Shown piece by piece: positions 1 to 4,677 of a DNA stretch of 6,675 nucleotides. The DNA is from Lachnospiraceae bacterium (GTDB lineage: Bacteria > Bacillota > Clostridia > Lachnospirales > Lachnospiraceae), in contig JAFSRL010000299.1 of NCBI GenBank assembly GCA_017446125.1, forward strand, positions 1-6,675, in the 5' to 3' direction. The position numbers were made by a program, and so were the translations under genes. Below the pieces are notes generated by a model that ran no database searches, was not told the DNA's origin, and saw only the letters and a program-made list of their open reading frames with translations. The number at the start of each line of letters is the position of its first letter. Within the stretch, counting starts at the first letter, position 1.

Positions 1-206
1 AGGACCTTGATCGCATGGGCATTGCGCCCTTGGGATTTGGCGGGTCGCGTTCCGTACTGGGCGTACAGATTGAAGCTGCGGCGCATCATCCGGCAACCTT
101 AGGTGTGGGCGTCTCGACCGGCTGCTGGGCAACGCGGCGGGGCGAGATTGTATTTCATGAGGATCTTTCGTACGAGGTCTTATCTCATGCGGGGGTGTCT
201 GCATGA
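1..206 (+). CDS. Fumarate hydratase-type (class I, Fe-S) alpha subunit, 3' end only
   Basis: This is the C-terminal part (about 67 residues from the first full codon at position 3) of the alpha subunit of a class I, iron-sulfur-dependent hydratase of the fumarase/L-tartrate dehydratase family. The family reversibly hydrates fumarate to malate, or dehydrates tartrate, in the cytoplasm. The fragment shows the family's glycine-rich stretch GIAPLGFGG, then VLGVQIE, a histidine pair followed by HPAT, and a GCWATRR motif. The Cys of GCW (codon 123-125) sits where I expect the third cluster-ligating cysteine of class I fumarases; that assignment comes from remembered alignments. The 5' end lies outside the window, so length and other ligands cannot be checked. 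Its TGA stop overlaps the next ATG by four bases (ATGA, 203-206), as expected for a co-translated alpha/beta pair. The physiological substrate, fumarate or tartrate, cannot be decided from this part. Confidence 0.88.
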   Translation, partial: DLDRMGIAPLGFGGSRSVLGVQIEAAAHHPATLGVGVSTGCWATRRGEIVFHEDLSYEVLSHAGVSA

Positions 207-787
207 AGAAGATACTGACAACGCCGATCACGCCGGAACAGATTGAGGACCTGCACACGGGCGATACCGTTTACCTCACGGGTATGATCGCGACCTGTCG
301 TGACTCGGGGCATCACAGGGTACTCGCGGAGGGCAGGATGCCGGAGGCGTTTGATTTGCAAAACGGTGCCATTTTTCACGCGGGACCGATTGTGCGGAAG
401 CGGGATGACGGTACGTACGAAATGATTTCCGTGGGTCCCACGACCAGCCGCCGCATGGAATCCGCGGAAGCGGCGTTTATTGAAAAAACCGGCGTGAAGC
501 TCATTGTAGGGAAAGGCGGCATGGGAGAGAACACCGCGGCGGCCTGCAGAAAACACGGCGCGATTCACTGCGCTTATCCCGGCGGATGCGCGGTGCTCGC
601 CGCAACACAGGTGGAAGAGATTGTGCGTGTTGAGTGGGAAGACCTCGGCATGCCCGAAGCGCTTTGGTGTATGCGTGTCAAAGAATTCGGACCGCTGATC
701 GTGACGATTGATACGAAGGGCAACAACCTGTTTGAAGAGAACAAAAGGATTTACAAAAAACGTTTGGAGGAAGCCGGAACAAAATGA
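203..787 (+). CDS. Fumarate hydratase-type (class I, Fe-S) beta subunit
   Basis: This 194-residue protein is the beta subunit matching the alpha fragment upstream. In class I enzymes the beta part supplies substrate-binding residues and, with alpha, forms the active site. Visible family motifs are a TGMIATCRDSGHHR stretch (residues 26-39), GRMP (44-47), HAGPIV (59-64), GPTTSRRM (78-85), KGGMG (104-108) and, near the C-terminus, WEDLGMPEALW followed by FGPLIVTID. The length of about 200 residues is normal for a stand-alone beta subunit; E. coli FumA instead carries both parts in one chain. The ATG start is supported by the overlap with the alpha stop and a G-rich Shine-Dalgarno-like GGGGG at 191-195. 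Its own stop overlaps the rlmB start (ATGA, 784-787). Fumarase in a reductive or partial TCA branch is the default call; L(+)-tartrate dehydratase (TtdB-like) or another hydroxyacid dehydratase is possible because the subfamilies share these motifs. Confidence 0.9.
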   Translation: MKKILTTPITPEQIEDLHTGDTVYLTGMIATCRDSGHHRVLAEGRMPEAFDLQNGAIFHAGPIVRKRDDGTYEMISVGPTTSRRMESAEAAFIEKTGVKLIVGKGGMGENTAAACRKHGAIHCAYPGGCAVLAATQVEEIVRVEWEDLGMPEALWCMRVKEFGPLIVTIDTKGNNLFEENKRIYKKRLEEAGTK

Positions 788-1572
788 AACGGGAACGGAA
801 TCAAAAAGGAGAGGATTTCAACCGTGGGGACAAGCCCGTCAACACCGGACAGATTGAAGGGCGTAACGCGGTCATCGAAGCCTTCCGCGCGGGACGCACC
901 ATCGATAAGGTCTACATCCTCGACGGCTGCCACGACGGCCCCGTGGAGACCATCCGGCGCGAGGCGAAAAAGCATGACACCATCATCCGCTTTGTGAGCA
1001 AGGAGCGCCTCGATCAGATGAGTGAGGCCGGGATGCATCAGGGTGTCATCGCGCTCGCGGCTTCTTATCATTACGCGACGTTAGAGGATTGCATGAAGCT
1101 GGCGAGGGACCGCAACGAGGAGCCCTTCCTGTTTTTCTTGGACGGAATTGAGGACCCGCACAACCTGGGCGCCATCATCCGCACCTGTAATGTCGTGGGC
1201 GCGCACGGCGTCATCATCCCCAAGAATCGTGCGGTCGGTTTGACGGCGACGGTATCGCGCGCAAGCGCGGGCGCCTTGAACTATACACCGGTCGTGAAGG
1301 TGACGAACCTAAAGCAGACCATGGAATCCTTAAAGGAAGAGGGGATGTGGTTTGTCTGCGCGGATATGGACGGCACCCCCATGTATGACTTAAACTTAAA
1401 GGGAGCGATCGGTATGGTCATCGGCGCGGAGGGAGACGGTGTCTCTAAGCTCATTAAGGAGCATTGCGACATGGTGGCGGCGATTCCCATGAAGGGTGAA
1501 ATCAATTCCTTAAACGCATCGGTCGCGGCGGGCGTTTTGGCATACGAGATTGCAAGACAGCGACGGGGTTGA
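784..1572 (+). CDS. rlmB: 23S rRNA 2'-O-methyltransferase RlmB (TrmH/SpoU family)
   Basis: This 262-residue protein is an RlmB-type SPOUT methyltransferase, expected to use S-adenosylmethionine to methylate the 2'-O of a guanosine in the peptidyl-transferase region of 23S rRNA (G2251 in E. coli). A short hydrophilic leader (residues 1-22) precedes the substrate-binding domain (about 23-97, starting IEGRNAVIEAF and ending HQGVIALA). The knotted catalytic domain follows, with motif 1 LDGIEDPHNLGAIIRTC (119-135; N127 and R133 are the conserved polar residues), motif 2 MVIGAEGDGVS (211-221) and motif 3 IPMKGEINSLNASVAAG (234-250). The length is normal for the family. The start overlaps the hydratase beta stop; the GGAGG at 766-770 is 13 bases away, rather far, so coupling to upstream translation is plausible, and there is no other in-frame ATG nearby. 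The paralogue TrmH (tRNA Gm18) or a YsgA-like protein is less likely given the SpoU-type substrate-binding domain and the adjacent sigH. Confidence 0.93.
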   Translation: MKRERNQKGEDFNRGDKPVNTGQIEGRNAVIEAFRAGRTIDKVYILDGCHDGPVETIRREAKKHDTIIRFVSKERLDQMSEAGMHQGVIALAASYHYATLEDCMKLARDRNEEPFLFFLDGIEDPHNLGAIIRTCNVVGAHGVIIPKNRAVGLTATVSRASAGALNYTPVVKVTNLKQTMESLKEEGMWFVCADMDGTPMYDLNLKGAIGMVIGAEGDGVSKLIKEHCDMVAAIPMKGEINSLNASVAAGVLAYEIARQRRG

Positions 1573-1573
1573 C

Positions 1574-2224
1574 ATGGAAGAAATTCGGCACGGAGAGGAA
1601 ATCTATCGCGAGCTGACGGATGAGGCTCTGATCCAGCGCCTGCGTGACGGTGAGACGAGTGTCACGGATTTTCTGATGAACAAGTATAAAAATCTCGTGC
1701 GCAAGAAAGCGGGGACGATGTTTATCCTGGGCGCGGATAAAGAGGATCTGATTCAGGAAGGGATGATCGGTCTCTTTAAAGCGGTGCGCGAGTATGATTC
1801 CGGTCGTGACGCTTCCTTCTATACCTTTGCGGATCTTTGCATTTCCAGACAGATGTACTCCGCGGTGCAGGCGTCCTCCAGAAAAAAACACATTCCGTTG
1901 AACACCTACGTTTCCATTTTTGCAAGAACGGACGACAAGGATGCGAACGGAAGACAGTTGGAGGATGTGCTGTATGATGCTTCCGCCAAGGCGGTTTCCG
2001 ACCCCGAGGCATTGATGATTGACAAAGAGAATGTGAAACGCCTGGAGAATACAATTGACTCCGAGCTGAGCGCATTCGAAAAGGAAGTCCTTTCGCTGTA
2101 TATGACCGGCATGACCTATACGGAAATCGCGAAGGTCTTGAACCGCGAGGAAAAAGCAACCGACAACGCGCTGCAGCGCACCAAGAAGAAACTGAAAAAG
2201 GCGCTGAACCTGACAAAGGAGTGA
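1574..2224 (+). CDS. sigH: RNA polymerase sigma factor SigH-like (Spo0H)
   Basis: This 216-residue sigma-70 family protein closely resembles Bacillus SigH (about 218 residues), which directs RNA polymerase to early stationary-phase, competence and sporulation promoters. Region 2 runs from about residue 34 to 105, with NKYKNLVRKKA, GADKEDLIQEGMIGLFKA (53-70), the -10-recognition helix around SFYTFADLCISRQM (81-94) and the SigH-typical RKKHIPLN (103-110). A variable linker follows (about 111-160). Region 4 holds LSAFEKEVLSLYMTGMTY and the helix-turn-helix IAKVLNREEKATDNALQR. The ATG at 1574, one base past the rlmB stop, gives the usual family length; an in-frame TTG at 1550 inside rlmB would add eight residues. 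Neither start has a strong Shine-Dalgarno, only GGGG at 1565-1568 before the ATG, which suggests translational coupling. The rlmB-sigH neighbourhood supports the assignment. Whether it controls sporulation here is unknown; many non-sporulating Clostridia keep SigH. Confidence 0.92.
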   Translation: MEEIRHGEEIYRELTDEALIQRLRDGETSVTDFLMNKYKNLVRKKAGTMFILGADKEDLIQEGMIGLFKAVREYDSGRDASFYTFADLCISRQMYSAVQASSRKKHIPLNTYVSIFARTDDKDANGRQLEDVLYDASAKAVSDPEALMIDKENVKRLENTIDSELSAFEKEVLSLYMTGMTYTEIAKVLNREEKATDNALQRTKKKLKKALNLTKE

Positions 2225-2227
2225 CGG

Positions 2228-3241
2228 ATGGAATTTCAGGAAAGAAGCATCGCGGAGGATTACGAGCACATCGTTCAGAATCGCAGGCCCCTCATCATTG
2301 ATTGCGACACCGGAACGGATGACGCGATTATGCTGATTGCCGCGGCGGGCTGCGGGGTATTCGATATCCGCGCGGTGACAAGCGCGGTGGGCAATGTGTC
2401 GCAGGAAAATACAAGCAAAAATAATCTGGACATCGCGGAGTATCTGGGCTGGGATGTTCCCGTTGCGCGCGGCGCGTATAAGACGATGTATGCGGGGAAG
2501 CGCACCTTAAGCACGGTGCACGGCGCAACAGGACTTGGGGATGTTACGATACCCGGGGCGAAGCGCATGCAGTTTGAAGAGGAGCGCGCGCCGGAGGTCA
2601 TTTACCGGATTGCGAAGGAAGAGGAGGGGAACTTAGAGCTTCTGGTGACCGGTCCCATGACGAACATCGCGATTGCGCTTTTACTCTACCCAGACTTAAA
2701 AGACCTGATTAAGCGCATTACGTTTATGGGCGGTGCGATGGAAGGCGGAAATGTGGTGCCGCATGCGGAGTTCAATATCTGGTTTGATCCGGTTGCGGCA
2801 AACATCGTATTTACGTCAGGAATTCCGCTGTTGATGATCGGGCTGGATGTGACGGAGCGCGCAAGCCTCATCGATGATGACCGGAAAAAATTCATGTCGT
2901 TCAATACCCGTGCGGGAGATCTCGCGGCGAATCTGCTTGCCTTTATGTTAAAGCGCGAGGACAACGGATTGGAGAGTGCGTACATGCACGACGGGTTAGC
3001 GCTCGCCGCCTGCGCGGATCCCTTATGCGTGACAACAAAGAAAGCGCATATCCGCGTGGAGGTTCTGAATGATGCGCTCTCCGGAAAGACCTACGTCGAG
3101 CTGGATCCGAAGGACGAAAGCAAGGTGAATGCGCAGGTCGCAGTCGATCTGTACTTCCACCGGTTCCGCGTCTGGCTGCACGAAGCCGTTGCCAGAATCA
3201 GAAATGATGTGCAGGTGGCGGCAAAGTATGATTTACGGTAA
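2228..3241 (+). CDS. Nucleoside hydrolase (inosine/uridine-preferring family)
   Basis: This 337-residue cytoplasmic enzyme of the nucleoside hydrolase family is expected to hydrolyse the N-glycosidic bond of ribonucleosides to give free base and ribose. The calcium- and ribose-binding signature DCDTGTDDA lies at residues 25-33, within the family pattern DxDxGxDD. Further hallmarks are VGN (54-56), VHGATGLG (97-104), TGPMTN (141-146), the MGGA region (167-170), AEFNIWFDP (180-188) and the MHDGLALA block near 253-260, whose His-Asp pair matches the catalytic His and metal-ligand Asp of the family. Usual members run about 310-340 residues. About 20 residues precede the metal motif, slightly longer than typical, but no later in-frame start fits. 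AAAGGAG at 2215-2221 with a six-base spacer supports the ATG, which lies three bases after the sigH stop. Base preference cannot be read from motifs. With deoD downstream, a purine or mixed nucleoside salvage role is reasonable. Confidence 0.92.
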   Translation: MEFQERSIAEDYEHIVQNRRPLIIDCDTGTDDAIMLIAAAGCGVFDIRAVTSAVGNVSQENTSKNNLDIAEYLGWDVPVARGAYKTMYAGKRTLSTVHGATGLGDVTIPGAKRMQFEEERAPEVIYRIAKEEEGNLELLVTGPMTNIAIALLLYPDLKDLIKRITFMGGAMEGGNVVPHAEFNIWFDPVAANIVFTSGIPLLMIGLDVTERASLIDDDRKKFMSFNTRAGDLAANLLAFMLKREDNGLESAYMHDGLALAACADPLCVTTKKAHIRVEVLNDALSGKTYVELDPKDESKVNAQVAVDLYFHRFRVWLHEAVARIRNDVQVAAKYDLR

Positions 3242-3287
3242 ACTATAGGTATTATTTCTATTATAAAAAAGAAACGGAGGATTCACT
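3242..3287 (+). promoter_or_regulatory. AT-rich gap before deoD: ribosome binding site and possible promoter
   Basis: In an otherwise GC-rich window, 27 of the 32 bases at 3242-3273 are A or T. Two -10-like TATTAT hexamers (3250-3255 and 3259-3264) and a TATAAA (3262-3267) are present, but no good -35 lies at the right distance, so a promoter is only possible. The CGGAGG at 3275-3280, seven bases before the deoD ATG, is a clear Shine-Dalgarno. No terminator hairpin is visible, so read-through from the upstream genes remains open. Confidence 0.4.
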
Positions 3288-3995
3288 ATGAGCACACCAC
3301 ATAACAGCGCGCAAAAAGGCGACATTGCAAAGACGGTTTTGATGCCGGGCGATCCGCTCAGGGCGAAGTTCATTGCGGAGAACTACCTGGAGAATGCGAA
3401 ATGCTTCAATGAAGTCCGCGGGATGCTGGGCTATACCGGAACCTATCAGGGAACGGAAGTCTCCGTGATGGGACACGGCATGGGCATGCCCTCCGTGGCA
3501 ATCTACACCTACGAGCTGTTCAACTTCTATGATGTGGACAACATCATCCGGATCGGGAGCTCCGGTTCGTTGCAGGATGATGTCAACGTGATGGACATCG
3601 TCATCGCGCAGGGCTCCTGCACGGATTCCGCCTTTGCGGATCAGTACAAGCTTCCCGGCACCTACGCGCCCATCGCGGATTACAACCTTCTGGAGAAGGC
3701 GGTCAACGCGGCAAGAGAATCCGGCGCGACCTTCCATGTCGGAAACGTCATCGCTTCGGACGTGTTCTACCGCGACATGGAGGACCATGACAAGTGGCGT
3801 GACATGGGCGTGCTGTGCGCGGAGATGGAGTCTGCGGCCCTGTACATGAACGCCGTTAAGGCGAAAAAGCATGCGCTTGCGATTCTGACGGTTTCCGACC
3901 ACATTTATAAGCAGGAAGAACTTTCGCCCGAAGAACGCCAGACCGGTTTTAAGACCATGATGGAAATTGCGCTGAAGGTAGCGACGCAGATCTGA
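3288..3995 (+). CDS. deoD: Purine nucleoside phosphorylase, DeoD type
   Basis: This 235-residue protein matches the hexameric, bacterial-type purine nucleoside phosphorylase throughout. The enzyme splits purine (deoxy)nucleosides with phosphate into base and (deoxy)ribose-1-phosphate in salvage. The start STPHNSAQKGD carries the conserved His (residue 5 counting Met) that completes the neighbouring subunit's active site. Phosphate-site arginines are visible at R25 in MPGDPLRAKF, R44 in NEVRGMLGYTGTY and R88 in IIRIGSSGS. GHGMGMPS (62-69) is the nucleoside phosphorylase signature, AEMES (178-182) carries the ribose-binding Met-Glu, and TVSDH (201-205) holds the catalytic Asp204, with the partner R217 in ERQTGF. 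The length agrees with E. coli DeoD (239). A strong Shine-Dalgarno seven bases upstream fixes the ATG. It follows the nucleoside hydrolase after a 46-base AT-rich gap. The GSCG usual in E. coli is GSSG here, a minor change. The paralogous uridine phosphorylase is unlikely, because the His4 N-terminus and SDH Asp are purine-type. Confidence 0.96.
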   Translation: MSTPHNSAQKGDIAKTVLMPGDPLRAKFIAENYLENAKCFNEVRGMLGYTGTYQGTEVSVMGHGMGMPSVAIYTYELFNFYDVDNIIRIGSSGSLQDDVNVMDIVIAQGSCTDSAFADQYKLPGTYAPIADYNLLEKAVNAARESGATFHVGNVIASDVFYRDMEDHDKWRDMGVLCAEMESAALYMNAVKAKKHALAILTVSDHIYKQEELSPEERQTGFKTMMEIALKVATQI

Positions 3996-4042
3996 GCGAC
4001 AGGAAATAGCATAGGGGAGATGCAAACGGAAGGTGCGGGGTT

Positions 4043-4639
4043 ATGAGAAGTGTTTTGGTGGTTAATTGTTGTATCAGAAGAGAGGAGTCGAGGACGGGTC
4101 AGTTGCTCGACTCCTTTGTGAGTGCTTTGCCGGAGGACTGTGAGGTCGAAGAGCTTGTTTTGATGGACGAACAGCTCTTTCCCTTAACCGGTCTGTTCTT
4201 CGATGAGCGGCAGGCGCTTTTGGAGACGAAGGATTTCAACGATCCCAGATTCCTGCGCGCGCACCGCTTCGCGGACGCGGACATCATTGTCATCGCGGCG
4301 CCGTTCTGGGATCTTTCCTTTCCCGCACTGTTGAAGCTCTACATCGAGAACATCTCTGTTGACGGAATCACCTTCCGTGCGGTCGACAATCATCTGGAGG
4401 GAACCTGCAGGGCAAGCGACATGATCTTTTTGACAACACGCGGCGGCGCCTATGCGCAGGGCAGCGGGCAAGAGGACATGGAAATGGGGAGCCGGTATCT
4501 TAAGGCGCTTTCGAAGTTCTTCGGCATTGCCCGTTATCATTTGGTGGCTGCGGACGGCATCGATATGGAGGGTGCCGATGTCGACGCGATTCTTTATAAG
4601 GCAAGTGAGGAGGCAGCCGCGCTGGCGGAAGGGATTTAA
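4043..4639 (+). CDS. NAD(P)H-dependent flavodoxin-fold oxidoreductase (azoreductase-like)
   Basis: This 198-residue protein belongs to the flavodoxin-like-fold NAD(P)H oxidoreductases, which bind FMN and reduce quinones, azo compounds or related acceptors in the cytoplasm. The N-terminal strand SVLVVNCCIR is followed by the phosphate-binding ESRT (residues 15-18) at the site where azoreductases hold the FMN phosphate. FADADIIVIAAPFWDLSFPALLKLYIEN (about 76-103) is the central strand plus the loop that wraps the flavin, equivalent to the APMYNF-type loop of AzoR. TTRGGAY (131-137) is the second flavin-contacting loop. The length agrees with AzoR-type proteins (about 200). The physiological acceptor is unknown. 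The ATG has a GGAAGG at 4028-4033 nine bases upstream and follows deoD by 47 bases with no visible terminator. No link to nucleoside salvage is evident, so this is probably a neighbour by chance or by shared stress regulation. Confidence 0.85.
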   Translation: MRSVLVVNCCIRREESRTGQLLDSFVSALPEDCEVEELVLMDEQLFPLTGLFFDERQALLETKDFNDPRFLRAHRFADADIIVIAAPFWDLSFPALLKLYIENISVDGITFRAVDNHLEGTCRASDMIFLTTRGGAYAQGSGQEDMEMGSRYLKALSKFFGIARYHLVAADGIDMEGADVDAILYKASEEAAALAEGI

Positions 4640-4662
4640 GTACAAGCGATGGATTGAATTTC

Positions 4663-4670
4663 AAAGGGGG
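4663..4670 (+). promoter_or_regulatory. Shine-Dalgarno for the GH3 gene
   Basis: AAAGGGGG ends seven bases before the ATG at 4678 and decides this start over an in-frame TTG at 4654 that would add eight residues. The 38-base gap from the preceding stop contains no hairpin resembling a terminator and no convincing promoter. Confidence 0.6.
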
Positions 4671-4677
4671 TAGCGAC

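Noticed and set aside
1502..2269. A 255-codon open frame on the minus strand over sigH
   Set aside because: It lies opposite a gene with clear SigH motifs along its whole length; its translation has no recognisable domain and it looks like a by-product of codon bias in a GC-rich gene.
3244..3264. A TATAG/CTAT inverted repeat in the AT-rich gap as a terminator or operator
   Set aside because: The perfect stem is only four AT-rich pairs, too weak for a terminator and not distinctive enough for an operator.
3261..4025. A 254-codon open frame on the minus strand covering all of deoD
   Set aside because: The + strand reading is an unmistakable purine nucleoside phosphorylase. The antisense translation is rich in His and Arg without motifs, as expected from a mirror frame.
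4020..4046. An eight-codon open frame whose stop overlaps the oxidoreductase ATG, a possible leader peptide
   Set aside because: The AGGGGAG before it is almost adjacent to its ATG, too close to serve as a ribosome binding site, and the peptide shows no attenuation feature; a chance frame is more likely.
4640..4677. The gap before the GH3 gene as a terminator and promoter boundary
   Set aside because: No GC-rich hairpin, T-run or paired -35/-10 hexamers were found in the 38 bases, so no boundary can be claimed.
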